Assembly (NCBI RefSeq): GCF_019649055.1
Contig: NW_026570390.1
Coordinates: forward strand, 1 to 64,000
From: Paramacrobiotus metropolitanus
Lineage: Eukaryota; Tardigrada; Eutardigrada; Parachela; Macrobiotidae
Direction: 5' to 3'
Length of the DNA: 64,000 nucleotides
In this document: piece by piece, positions 1 to 11,260 of the stretch
How positions within the stretch are numbered: position 1 is the stretch's first letter
Layout: each line of letters starts with the position of its first letter
Made by a program: the position numbers and the translations under genes
The notes under the pieces: generated by a model
What the model was told of the DNA's origin: nothing
Database searches by the model: none
What the model saw: only the letters and a program-made list of their open reading frames with translations

Positions 1-655
<655 letters not shown>

Positions 656-1422
656 GCAGATAACATAATATTAAAGACAGCAAATGAAGTAAATTTCAAG
701 CCCCACCTTTGGTGTTATCGCTTGGAGTGTAGGTGTAATGGAAAAACGTATTCCGGAAGGCGCGAAAAGGGAAAATCCACGCGCATTTACATAGATTTGG
801 TGTTATGTACGGGTGGCCCCGTTGAAAGTTGAAACCTCTTTGACATTAACGGTGACGCCTTGCAAAACGGGTCCAACAACCTTTACTCAATTTCGCGTCG
901 ATGGTCGATACAGACTGCTCGTTCCCAGTTTTTATTTTTACAGTTCCTTGCTGGAACGCATAACGAGGCAAAGATTTCAGTGTGTTGGAGCACATATCTG
1001 TTTAATTGGTGAGTCATGGTAGAAATCGAAGGTAACCTAGGATTCTCTTGGATCAACGACCATGGAGAGTTAGACAGTGCACTGTATATTTATCCCCAAA
1101 CGGCAATGCGCAAATAGCGGCCCCAATAATTAGCGATGTCAGCAAGTTCCGCTCAGTGGCATGCCATTGGCTGCATTGGATGACTACTTGAACCGTACAT
1201 CCATGCACTTCACTCGCAGGACGTTGCTGATTTCGGCCGACCAAAATTGCTGCTAACGGATTGAGAATTTGCTGCTGACTTATCAGTACGAGCACGACTG
1301 TAATTGTGAATGACTCTTTTATCGCCAAAAAGTGAAACAGTGCTTTTATATTTGTGTGTTATCACCCCAAGATCCTTTGGCTGTGCCAACTTCTCCCGTT
1401 CCCCTTAACTCTCACTTATACA
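656..1422. other. No gene seen; upstream of the receptor gene
   Basis: Unique-looking DNA between the microsatellite and the first receptor exon. I see no coding region with family similarity. It should contain the promoter of the downstream gene, but no clear TATA element stands out. Confidence 0.5.
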
Positions 1423-4400
1423 ATGCGTTCTTTCGCCAATACACGGCTAAGATGTGTGAAATACTGGCTGTCCTCAATTTCCTTTTGGAAAGCACTGGCC
1501 CAGCCCAGCTTGATCGCGGCCTCAGCTTTCGGCGTTTTCCGCATCGGAACGAATGACGCCAGAACCGGTATCCGCGTCTTCTCCTTAATCTGGTCGGCAT
1601 TCTACATCCTTGTCTTATCGCTGTACATCGTCGCTCGCTTCGCCAACCGTTCCACCCCGGTGGAAAATCTGGAAGATTTCGTGGAAAAAGTGTGCCAGCA
1701 CTACATCTCCGATGTGCTGTTTTACCTCAGCATAATTCTCCACATGAAAGCTTCCACAAATACCGGCGTCATTCTGCAGCGAATCCTGCCGGTGATTCAG
1801 AAAAACGCGCTCACCGCAGATCGTGGACGGGTACTAGCGTTGGTGGCCTTTCTCGCAGCTGCTCTTTTCGTGCACATAGCACTGCAGATTTACGTTATCG
1901 CCGCCGGGCACCAGGTCATCGGTGAGGTGGTCGTAAATTCGCCAGTGCTACTGGCAATGTCGACTGATCGCAGCCGGAGATATTCCTTAACGTGTTTCCT
2001 ATACGTTGTGGTGCTATTTCTCCAGATCGGCATTTATTCCGTCAATCAGTTCCTGGCGTACACTTGCGTTGTAACCGCCATAACCTATAGCAGACTGAAA
2101 GACGGCCTGCGCAACGAGAAAACACGGGACGGAGCGCTGCGCGATGTACAGCATTTGCGCCACTATTTTCTTTTACTGGCGGATCTGTACGGACTGCCGC
2201 TGGCGCTGCAGTGGTTGCGGGAATTAATCTACTGGGTCTATGATCTGTTGCAGTTGCGCGGTACACTGTCCGTGCGCGGACCGCTGTTCGCTATGTACAT
2301 GGGCTTCAGTCTAGCCTACCTTACTCTAGTTGTTGGAGCGTCTATCGCGTGTAACGATCAGGTAAAATTTGGCAGGGGATAAAAGGTGGCAGTGGCACCT
2401 GCCACTGGCAATTGCCACTGGCAGTGGCAGTTCATTGGCAAGTGATAAAACATGGCAGCTGCCACAAATATAAAATCCCTTCTAAATCGACTCGGAAACA
2501 TCAATTTTAGCAAGATCTCAACGGTATTATTTCAGAAAAGGTTAAACGTGCTTGGATGTATTGCCGCTCCCACGACCAGGCCCGCGGTGGAAGGGGTGCG
2601 GGGGGGGGGGCCGGCCACCCCCTCCCCGTCTTTGATTTTCGGCCGCCGGGGGGCAGCAGTTTTTCGTTTTTCACCGCCGCGAGGGCGGATTTAAGGTATG
2701 GCGCCCACCCCCTTCCGCACCCACCAGTTTCTGGCCGCCACCCGACGGTTTTTAGGAAATTCGCCCCCCTCCCCGCTACCAAAAAGCCCCAGCTTGTGCC
2801 TGCGGCCACGACGACGCGTTTTCTGTGATTTTTATGGTTTTTAAAGCTTCCTGGTTCTCCATTTTTCTTATCTTATTCTTAGGTTTTCTTAGGTTTCTTA
2901 GAAATTTTACGGGTCTGTGCGTTGTTTGCCTTAGCTTTTTATGGTTTCCTAGTGTGTAATTCTACAAAAAGTACTCCGAAATTTTCCCTAATTTCCATCT
3001 CCTGTTAGAGAGGCATACAGCTACTTCTACTGTCTTCTATCCATGTTGGTACTGACTTACTTTGTTAAGGAATCAACACAAAAGATGACTTCAGTTAATG
3101 ACAATCAAACAGAAAAACATTCCCGAGGTGTCCATTGGTGCTTTGTTTGATATTAGATAGAACTGGGCCCACGCTCAAACTCGGACTTGGACTACTAAAA
3201 CTTGGACTTGGACCGAACTTGGACTTTGATTTCCTAACTTGGATTTGGACGTCTCAAATTGGACTAGGAAACCTGGACTTCTGACTTGGACTAGGAAACC
3301 TGGACTTCTGACTTGGACTAGGAAACCTGGACTTCTCCTTTTAAAAACCTAGTATGCCTAAGAAACCTAAGAAACCTAAGAAACCTAAGAAACCTAAGAA
3401 ACCTGAGAAACCTAAGAAACCCAAGAGACCTAACAAAAATAAGAATCCTAAGAAACCTAATAACCCTGAGATAACTAAGAAACATAAGAATCCTAAGAAC
3501 CCTGAGATACTTAAGAAACCCAAAAGAAGTCCAATTTGAAGAGTCCAAGTCCAAGTTTAGCAGTCCGAGTTAAGAAGTCCAAGTGTGGTCCGAGTTCAAG
3601 TTATAGTAGTCCAAGTCCGAACTTGAGCACGGGCCATAGAACTTTTGTATAAACCCATTTTTTGCTGCGAATCGTAAGGATTCCTCTTTTAAACACGAAT
3701 TTCTAAGCGAGCCATAAAATTCAGAACCAGTAAGAAACCGTTTATACCTATTAGTCTTTTCTCGGAAGTTAATAAATCGTGAAAAAGCCTCAGTAACGTA
3801 AGTCGACCTCAAAGTAGAAGGAAAAATAAGAACTGTACAATAGCATCACCATAATTATTACCAATCTCGTTGTCCTACGGTACCATTACAAGCACCGGTA
3901 CCAGTGCCACTACTAGTACCATCAAATAAAATTACCATTTCTTAGTGTTTTTGAATTTCTAGATTTCAGTTTTTCATTTTACATTTCGTAAAAAGAAGCG
4001 CTCAAGTTTCTGGCAATTGCCACGTTTTATCGTTTGCCAGACGTGTAATGGCAGATGCCACTGCCAGTGGCAGTTGCCAGTGGCAGGTGCCACTGCCACC
4101 TTTTATCCCCTGCCGTAAAATTGGCAGTTGCAGGAAAGCGTTTCGTTCCACTCGTGAATATGTGGTAATGTATTACTGAAAGAATGCCGATAACTTTGAT
4201 TTATAGAGTACAGTAATGCACAAACAGCCGCTTCTCCATTCAAACACAGTGCTGGCGACTAGTGGCGAGTCATTCCGAATCATGCACACTTGAAAGCGTC
4301 TCTGATTTTCTGTTACCCACAGTTTTTGCCATTTATGGTATCGAAACACGGGCCGGCTCATGGATCACTAGCATTAAGTACTCTCTATTATTTTGTTGCC

Positions 4401-5204
4401 CTACAGCCTACGTAAGAATCGCGCATAAGAAATCGGTTTTTCAAGTAAAGAAAAGAACCGGGTTAGTAATTTGACCAAGGCATGCGTCGGCTGCGGCACT
4501 GGAATTTAGTTTTTAAGCAACAAGTCTGTGCCGGTGGGGCACCGGCGGATGCAGAAGGAAGTTCTTAAATTATACAAACGTGAAACAACTGTGATGGTTG
4601 GTGTGGAAAGTGACCACATTTACTGATTTACTGTAGCGGCTCGAACAAGTGAAGACAGAGGTTGTGTAGAAGTATGCCATACAGTTTATGTACGGGGAAT
4701 TATCACGTACGTAGCGTGTATAACATTAATGCGAGCGTATGCACAAGCAGTGCACACGCTGCAGGTGCTGATTTTCCGTCCCCAAACCTTAACGTGCCAC
4801 CTGTACAAACCACTGTAGCTTCTATGTGCAGGCTAAAGGTGTGGAAGCAATGTTTGAAGAGATTCTGGAGCAGACCAGCGAGCCGACGCAGCAGAATATA
4901 CTCCTGTGGGAGCAGCATAAAGCGCGCAGCATCAACGTGGCGCTGAATCTGGGAGGCTGTGTGGCGCTGGATCGGCAGTTTGTCTTAACGGTATGAATGA
5001 CTTCGAGTATGCTGTAAAGAATGCCGGTTAGGTTGTGCAGTGCATGTGTCTTGTGTCTGCGTAGTGCTGGGAATCATGGCCACCTACGTCATTCTGATCT
5101 GGGACGATAAGAGCGGCGCTTGCCGCCGAGGCGGTAACATAATCGCCGCTTGCCTTGGCAGCAATGCCACAACTTGCAACTGCACCGTTGCAAAGCCAGA
5201 GTGA
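1423..5204 (+). CDS. Gustatory-receptor-like seven-transmembrane protein, three exons
   Basis: Probable chemoreceptor of the insect-type gustatory receptor (7tm_7) family, acting in the plasma membrane. Exon 1 is 1423-2361 (313 codons from the first ATG), with hydrophobic segments matching TM1-TM6. It ends at GATCAG followed by the donor GTAAAATT. Exon 2 is 4832-4990 (after TGTGCAG) and encodes the loop and start of TM7, including ALDRQFVLT. Exon 3 begins near 5064 and encodes VLGIMATYVILIWDD, the counterpart of the family's C-terminal TYLVILIQF-type signature, then a Cys-containing tail to the TGA at 5202-5204. About 413 residues in all, usual for the family. The oddity is the last junction: exon 2 ends in phase 0, but the only acceptor next to the TM7 codons (GCGTAG at 5064) leaves TG CTG, one base short, so the gene may be broken or the sequence may lack a base. 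A 1.7-kb transposon fills intron 1. Family assignment rests on topology and the C-terminal motif. Confidence 0.6.
2540..2830. other. GC-rich block inside the intronic transposon
   Basis: A stretch rich in G and C runs (including a run of ten G near 2599) within otherwise AT-rich DNA. It opens with GGAAGGGGTGCGG and later has CCCCCTTCCGCACCC, so it is partly inverted-repetitive. Overlapping reading frames exist on both strands but show no domain. Probably cargo or a further nested repeat of the transposon. Confidence 0.4.
3166..3635. mobile_element. Fold-back transposon copy 1, nested in the intronic transposon
   Basis: Ends are inverted: GGCCCACGCTCAAACTCGG at the left and its near complement CCGAACTTGAGCACGGGCC at the right. 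The arms are made of short repeats of the type ACTTGGACT, and the core of repeats of CCTAAGAAA (about 3357-3520). The flanks are ATAGAACTG (3157-3165) and ATAGAACTT (3636-3644), a 9-bp target duplication with one mismatch. Internally repetitive long inverted ends with 9-bp duplications match fold-back/Mutator-type elements. No transposase is present. Lys-Pro and Phe-Leu-Arg reading frames here are repeat artefacts. Confidence 0.8.
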
Positions 5205-5484
5205 TGCCAGATTTAAATGGGTTTAAATGGGTTTCTTTGGACTTATGGGAGCATGTGTAATCAACATCTCTGAAGTGTAATTTTTCCATAATTCTGTCTT
5301 CAGTGAGAACTACGTCCTCCATGTATGTTGACAACTTTATTTGACGAATAAATGGCAAAACACCGGATCAGCTTAACTACTGTATGTGATACGACACTGT
5401 ATAATACGTACTTGAAAGACGAAATCGAGCCGGTTAGGAAAACTATTCCAGCACAACGCGGAGAGAACCGCGGCCCATAGTGCT
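5205..5484. other. 3' flank of the receptor gene; no feature seen
   Basis: Short interval after the receptor stop codon and before the next repeat element. It contains the probable 3' untranslated region; no other signal was recognised. Confidence 0.4.
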
Positions 5485-6198
5485 AATATTTAAGGGATTT
5501 GGCCCTGTACATAGCGCAAAAAGTTGTGTACGTTGACGGGAATTTTCGCTTTCGCGCACTTCCATACACTTTTTTGGGTTGCGTTTCGACATTATGTAGC
5601 AAAATGATTGGTGTATATAGGCGTGAAATCCGCTTTTGCGCATAACTTCCGGTTGCGGAGTTTTGAGGGTAAGAAATTTCCAAAAAGTGTAAATGCATTC
5701 AGGTATATCAGAAGTCTCATTATGGACCGACGCCTTCAAATTTTGCACGTAAATGCACATAACCATAAAGATCGTTCTTACACGGATCCAGACTTCCATA
5801 ATTTTTTTCGAATTTTAAGTTGAGTTTTAAAATTTTAGAAATTCATTTTAAAACTTGAAAAACATGCAAGTGCAGTGGATCGGTGTATTATAAAGAACGA
5901 GTTTTATGGTAATGCGCATTTACCTGCAAAATTTGAAGGAGATCGGTCTATAATGAGGCTTTTGGTACACTGGAATGCTTTTAAATTTTAGAATTTTGTT
6001 ACTAACTTAACATCATAACTCCGCAACGGATGCTGCGAGCGCAAACGGATCTCACACCTGCATACCCAATTTTTTGGCTACAAAATACCATAAAGCAATG
6101 CAAAAAAGTTTTTCGGAGTGCGCGATAGCTATAGCTCCCGTGAATGTAAGTACACGAATTTAGTGCTCTGTACCGGGCCAAATCCTTCAAATGTAATC
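5485..6198. mobile_element. MITE-like element with ~190-bp terminal inverted repeats
   Basis: The segment 5487-5680 (AAGGGATTTGGCCCTGTAC... to ...GTTGCGGAGTTTTGAGGGTAAG) is imperfectly repeated in inverse at 6003-6196 (AACATCATAACTCCGCAAC... to ...GTACCGGGCCAAATCCTTC). The centre (~5690-6000) is AT-rich with no coding potential. Size, long arms and lack of a transposase fit a miniature inverted-repeat element. I could not fix the target duplication. A related single arm lies at 14275-14475. Confidence 0.65.
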
Positions 6199-7212
6199 AG
6201 CCGAACAAGACTTTGTCTGGACTCCAGATAACAATTGTTGCAAGATACAGAACGGTTTTCTCGAAACATTATAAAATAAAAATTTACAGAAGCATGCTCA
6301 AAATAACGTTAACAAAATAATGTACGACCGTACTATTTGAGCATTTTCCCGGCCCAGCGTGCGTATGGTGCTTCGTATTTCCCATACACTCATATGTGGT
6401 ATAATACTATAACTATAACTCATGAGTGCGTATATCTGTCCCATACACTCATATGTGGTATAGCTCATGCGAGCGGCTGCGGTACCTATTAAGCCCCGTT
6501 AAATACCTCTGTATTTTATCCAGGTTTCAAATCCCATTCTAGATGGTAACCCTAGCCGGAAACTGGCTGCTTGCTCCGGTTTCAATTTAATTAAAGTTTT
6601 GTCGCCGAAAAAGAAAATAGCACTGATTTGTGTACCATTAACTGATACGTATCAATGCGCAGGTAATTGCGACTGAGGGTATCTGATGGTCTGATGCAGT
6701 ATATTAACAGTACCGAAGTATATCTACTCCAAGTATGCAGGTACGTCGAACTGTCCTCAACGCACCACTTGGCTAGTGGGCTTTACGAAGTTATAACAGA
6801 AGTATGTGCTGCATTCGACTGCCGTGGGATGTAGTTTTGCCAGTCCGCAACACGGCCTAATATTGTAGTAACTCCAGATTATTCGCCTATTTGCCATTAG
6901 GTTTAATGTTTTAAGCTTAATCTTCATAATACACATAATAATTTTGCTGTTTCCAACAGTGTTCACTGTTCACTATTCCGAGTATGGGACAAGTGCGAGA
7001 ACCACTGATGCAGAAGGCAAAAATTTTATTCATTTCCGAAAGCTACGGTATTGCGCTTATCGTAAAGATGCACCGAAACGCACCAGCCATGCCCGCCTGA
7101 TTTCCCGAGGGAAGATTATGTGGCTATTTTTGTGAAAGATGCCGGAAAACACAAAAGCCGCGGCAGACCACAGAAAAACCATTTTTCCGCGATCTGTTTA
7201 CTAAACACGGGC
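6199..7212. other. Intergenic; one short direct repeat
   Basis: No gene is recognised. A 23-bp sequence beginning CCCATACACTCATATG occurs twice in direct orientation (6381-6403 and 6440-6462), 59 bp apart, with related CATGAG/CATGCGAG words between and after. Otherwise unremarkable AT-rich DNA. Confidence 0.6.
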
Positions 7213-7442
7213 ATTTCCTCAATTATTATCTATACTGCGTCGTTATTCACGCACAACGCACACCGTAATATGCTGAAATTATACACAAACGCCGCGCAAA
7301 CCTTTTGGTCTATATGACCGAGAAGCTGAGAGATGTGTGCGTCACGGTACATATAGGCGGAAAGGTCTGCGCGGCGTTTGTGTATAATTTCAGTACAAAT
7401 TTCTGTGTGCATTGTGCATGAATAATGCAGTAATTGAGGAAA
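7213..7442. mobile_element. Short hairpin-type inverted-repeat element
   Basis: Arms of about 100 bp: 7213-7314 and 7340-7442. The best block is CTGAAATTATACACAAACGC with CGCGC, on the left at 7273-7297 and complemented on the right at 7368-7392. The outer TTTCCTCAATTA is complemented by TAATTGAGGAAA. The spacer is only ~25 bp, so the whole could fold into one hairpin. No coding capacity; probably a MITE about 200 bp upstream of a GPCR. Confidence 0.7.
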
Positions 7443-7640
7443 TATTCGTCTTCAGTTAACAGATCCCGGAAAAAGAGAGAATCTATCTCGCTGCAAGGTG
7501 CGATGCTTCTGTTGCGCTTTAATCGATTCCATCCGCTTTATCGTTATTTGCGTTTTCCATCTTGCTTACGATTGCTGTTCTGGTTAGCACAAATGTTGCA
7601 TTTTCTGTGAGTCGCTCAGTGTTAACAGAAACACCGCAAA

Positions 7641-8717
7641 ATGTATTTCAACGCGACAGCTGCTCAACATGCATCGGCCGCCTTAACGTCCCATATTAAT
7701 ACCTCGCGATTCTCTTTGCCCCTCTTCAACGTATCATTCGGGCGCCCGGTATCAGCCAGTCTCCTCAGCACAGAAATACTGGCCGTGACGTTCAATGCTG
7801 CGGCTTTACTATTTATGCTAACGAAAACGTCACTGCGGACACCGTTCAACGTGTACGTTTTCGCCTTAATGTGTAGTAATGTGGCGTTTGTGACTGTTGA
7901 CTATACCATCGTCGTCGTCGCCGAGGCGTACGGGTCATTGTGGCTAGGTAGTTCCGTCTGCACCGTACGCCTGTATTCCATATATGTCCTGGCTTCCCTG
8001 ATCTACCATTATCATCTGCTGATCACGCTGAATCGCGCGTGGGCGCTGTTTGGACCAATTTCCTATCGCGCCTATCATAATCGCACGACGGCTGCTATAA
8101 TATGCGGCGCTGTTGTCGTATATCCACATCTGTTTATGCTGCCGCAAGTAATACGCGATCACTTGTACTATCGTTTACCGCTGGAGAAAGGCTGTCGGCT
8201 CAATACCGCCCGCCAATTTACGCTGACAGAATTCACCAACATTCTAATTTTCGATGTGCCATGTGTGAGCATTTTTCTCGCTTATCCGTTTTTACTGTGG
8301 AAGATGTTGTCGTGGCGACAGACAAGACCGATTTGCAAGACCAACACCGCACAACGTCGACTGAAGGGGAAGCAGGAATCTCTCCATCGTCCGTTCATCC
8401 TGTTGACACTCTACACGTGCAGTACCATGGTGTGCTGGCTGCCGACTATCTGCTACTATACGATTCTAAGCGGTTTTCCCACTGTTCAACCGGGCACCGC
8501 CTTTTACCAAGCCCAAGCCAACCTGTACAACCTCCAGGCCATCTTGGATCCCCTGTTCTTCTGTCTCACCGTGGGCAATGTAAGGAAGTTTGCATTTCGA
8601 CTTCGCAAAGGACAGCATAAAAATCAAATCCGCCCTCTTTCTGACATGTTTCAACTGCAAACCATCAGAACGGAAAGCGTCGAGAACATCAACGCAGCAA
8701 CTACAACGGCGGTGTAG
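7641..8717 (+). CDS. Orphan rhodopsin-like GPCR, group A (358 aa), intact
   Basis: Seven-transmembrane receptor expected to couple to G proteins at the plasma membrane; ligand unknown. Single exon from ATG 7641. The N-terminus is short and has an N-glycosylation site (NAT at 4-6). The disulphide cysteines of TM3 and extracellular loop 2 are C107 and C185 (KGCRLNT). The usual DRY at the end of TM3 is replaced by NRA (131-133, in ITLNRAWALF). TM6 keeps CWLP (265-268), and TM7 has DPLFF (303-307) in place of NPxxY. The C-tail ends in a run of Thr/Ala. Close paralogues follow at 12.4 and 17.0 kb on the same strand and at 19.0-20.1 kb on the opposite strand, a tandem family. No frame damage is seen, so it is probably functional. 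Confidence 0.85.
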   Translation: MYFNATAAQHASAALTSHINTSRFSLPLFNVSFGRPVSASLLSTEILAVTFNAAALLFMLTKTSLRTPFNVYVFALMCSNVAFVTVDYTIVVVAEAYGSLWLGSSVCTVRLYSIYVLASLIYHYHLLITLNRAWALFGPISYRAYHNRTTAAIICGAVVVYPHLFMLPQVIRDHLYYRLPLEKGCRLNTARQFTLTEFTNILIFDVPCVSIFLAYPFLLWKMLSWRQTRPICKTNTAQRRLKGKQESLHRPFILLTLYTCSTMVCWLPTICYYTILSGFPTVQPGTAFYQAQANLYNLQAILDPLFFCLTVGNVRKFAFRLRKGQHKNQIRPLSDMFQLQTIRTESVENINAATTTAV

Positions 8718-9010
8718 CCTGACGATGTGCAGTGTACATCCAGCTTTATCTCTGCCTGTTGTACTCGTACTTGAGGCAGTGTGTGTTCTTCCTGAATATG
8801 TTTCGCAATGGTTCTTTTAAACGCATACGACGGAATGGTTTCGCGTTGACATTTACTGAGCGTACCCACATGAATATTTTCTCTACGGAGTATTTTTTCT
8901 CTAGCATGCCGGAGATACTTAAATTCCTCAATCAGTGATGCTGGTTTCACCATCCGTGATTCGAGTTTCAGTTGGTACCTTGGTGGTGGCGTTGGCGGGC
9001 AAGAATTATG
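8718..9010. other. 3' flank of the GPCR; nothing recognised
   Basis: Contains the probable 3' untranslated region. Open frames on both strands are short and show no family features. Confidence 0.4.
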
Positions 9011-9013
9011 GTC

Positions 9014-9194
9014 TATAAAAGCCTTAGTTGGCGCATTGGTGTTCTCTCTCCGCGCCCAAAATGTTTCAGGGTTTCTGCTCCAAATTTGGATTTGGCTGCA
9101 GTGATAAGTAAACCGTTTTCGGATCCACTTCGCGAAGGTGTTACTGATGTTAAAGATGCCGCAAAGTCACCGCCTAATTATTTGCATCGATAAG
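9014..9194 (+). promoter_or_regulatory. Possible TATA-box promoter with a short leader exon
   Basis: TATAAAA at 9014-9020. A strong splice donor, AAG|GTGAGT, lies at 9194/9195. Between them an ATG at 9156 opens a 13-codon frame (MPQSHRLIICIDK) that runs straight into the donor in phase 0. This layout fits a first exon of a gene whose later exons I could not identify. It could equally be chance. Confidence 0.25.
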
Positions 9195-10790
9195 GTGAGT
9201 AAGCAAAGTAACAGAAAATTTGCGAGTAAATACAGTAACCCCAAGTTAACTTCTAATACAAGTGTTTTATTCTTTGGATTCTTTCGATTCAATACAACCT
9301 GACGCTGCGTTCGTCTTATTAAACAGTTTCATTCAGATTTGACATTTCATTTTAAATTGTAACTCTGAGTAAACGACTCACACTTCATTTGACCGTCTGT
9401 AACGTGCGGCATTATGCACCAGGATTGTGCAAAGGTAAAAATATAATAAAGTTCAAAACACGGATAGCGTACCTTAAGGCCACAAATTACACCGACGATT
9501 CTGGTTGTTTTTTTCAAATGCTGATTGTTCTGTCTATTCTGATCATTCTATGTAGTGCTCACTAGGGCAAGCATTTTGATGGGTGTACGTGCGCTAGATT
9601 GCTTTAGAACTACACAACATGGGGTGTGCAGGAAAATTTGGAAAAATTGTGAACTTCCTCAAAACTGTTTTCATAAATTAATCATTTCTATTTTAACCAG
9701 AAATGTCAACGCCTGCATTGAACTCAATTTGTAGTCCTTTTCTCGTAGCGGACCAATGATGATCTAGCGACGCGACGGCACGCACAACAGACTTGCCAGG
9801 CGCTGGTCCAGGTCTAATAATTCGATAATTACGGTAAATTACGATGGCGGCAGGTGCCGGCAGTCGCTGCAAAACTCTATCGTTCTCCCAGAAAAAAATT
9901 ATTTGGTTTCCCGCTGTTTATAACGAGTCAGTTTAAAATTAACCTAACAAATTCATGTACCGCAAAATCTGTATACCTTGAATACTTACGGTTCCGTCGG
10001 AGCAGCTTCCGGGGTGCCCAATACTGTACCGTTATTTTAAATTGCCTACTCGCGGCTTTCGTTATGTGGTAATTTCAAAAGTATTTGCGAGTAAAGTGTT
10101 CAATCTTCATATTACACAGCACCGATGTTCAATATTCGCGGTGTCCCCTTATGTTGTAGTCAAATACGAGGCTCGGCTCATTGAACCTAGCCGGGCGTTC
10201 AATGTTCGCAATGTAGTCTCACAGATTTTACTGTACCAGAGGCAGTGTATATACCAATTTCTTAATTGGTGTTTCGTTACAAGGTAACGGTTAAGTTTCG
10301 GGATAGGTGGGAAGGAGTTTTGAGAGTGACAACAATAAATTTTTCTCCCCGGAAAGCAACGAATGACAACAGCATTATGGCCATCGTGTTAGACTGTTCT
10401 TGGGAAGCAATTATTTAAACGACAGCTATATATAGTCGTGTGGGACGATTACGGAAAGCCGGCCATATCAGTGACTAGTGCAATCAAAACCGCTGATACT
10501 GCAAAAACTCACAATATCAGCAGACTCAACAGGGCGGTTTGTAATTGGTCTACACCATCGCAATCATATCGCCTTAGCCATTACGATAAGGCACATCGAG
10601 ACAGTTGAGTAATACGGTATTTATTAAGCCGTCCGTCAGGCTGATGCCTGTGGGCTTAAGGCCACTACCTACAACGCATTCGATTTGGCTGCAGTTTAAC
10701 CGCAATATTTGTCCTTATTAATAAACGATTTATTAAACTGTGCTTTTTGATTTCAGTTTCACGTGAATGATCTCTGAAAATATCACTGGT
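9195..10790. other. Intergenic or intronic; nothing recognised
   Basis: AT-rich DNA without a convincing coding frame, repeat array or RNA gene. If the leader exon at 9156-9194 is real, part of this would be its intron. Confidence 0.4.
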
Positions 10791-10802
10791 TAATAATCTT
10801 AC

Positions 10803-11260
10803 CAACAGCAGACCATCTACTGCGGACGCAAATGTTCCGGATACTAGCCTACCTTGCAATCAGCCGATTGCGGTTTTCTCTTCCAAATCTAACGTAACAG
10901 AGCCCGTGGCCAGCCTAGATGATACTCAAACAGAAGCAGCTACACCGGCCTCCATGGAAACATCCAAAGGCAAGAATGCTATGAAAACGACGTGAAACAG
11001 AACAGACCTGCGTTAAAATCCCAGTCGAAACAGCCGCAGTGCCCGATACCCAGACGCCAGTATCAACGGAAGTCGCGCTGAATGCAGTAGAAAATCAGCA
11101 GAGCAATGGTGAGAATGTGGAGAGCAATCGGGGACTGGATTTGAGGTGGCGGTTTGATGAAGATGATGACAACAGCGACAGCGATGGTTTTTGGCAGCCT
11201 GGCTACGACAGTGATGACAGTGCCAATGAAACTGACGGCATGGTCTGCGTTCAACAGTAG
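10803..11260 (+). CDS. Possible disordered acidic protein fragment (unrecognised)
   Basis: Two neighbouring open stretches have disordered-protein composition. About 10803-10995 is rich in Ser, Thr, Ala and Pro. 11039-11260 is rich in Asn, Asp and Glu, with an Asp/Ser cluster (FDEDDDNSDSD) and the end MVCVQQ. They are in different frames, separated by a stop at 10993. Either they are exons of one gene with an unrecognised junction, or the composition is accidental. No domain is visible and no function can be given. Confidence 0.25.

Larger units (their letters stand above)
2371..4114. mobile_element. Terminal-inverted-repeat DNA transposon (hAT-like, non-autonomous) in intron 1
   Basis: Both ends carry an inverted repeat of about 100 bp that starts GGCAGGGGATAAAAGGTGGC and continues with repeated GGCAGTGGCA/TGCCACTGCC motifs (2371-2465 and 4010-4114). 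The flanks share GTAAAATT (2362-2369 and 4115-4122), an 8-bp target duplication as expected for the hAT superfamily. The left flank has one extra T before the repeat. No transposase frame is seen, so it is non-autonomous. It contains a GC-rich block and a nested fold-back element. The duplicated octamer is also the splice donor of the host gene. Confidence 0.75.

Noticed and set aside
3318-3554. Lys-Pro-rich and Phe-Leu-Arg-rich frames on both strands (also at 15373-15652)
   Set aside because: They are translations of the CCTAAGAAA/AGGTTTCTT repeats in the fold-back elements.
6500-6560. GGTTTCAAATCCC resembling a tRNA B box
   Set aside because: No matching A box, acceptor stem or cloverleaf around it.
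8102-8620. 172-codon frame overlapping the first GPCR
   Set aside because: It lies wholly inside the receptor coding sequence in another frame; the receptor frame has all family motifs.
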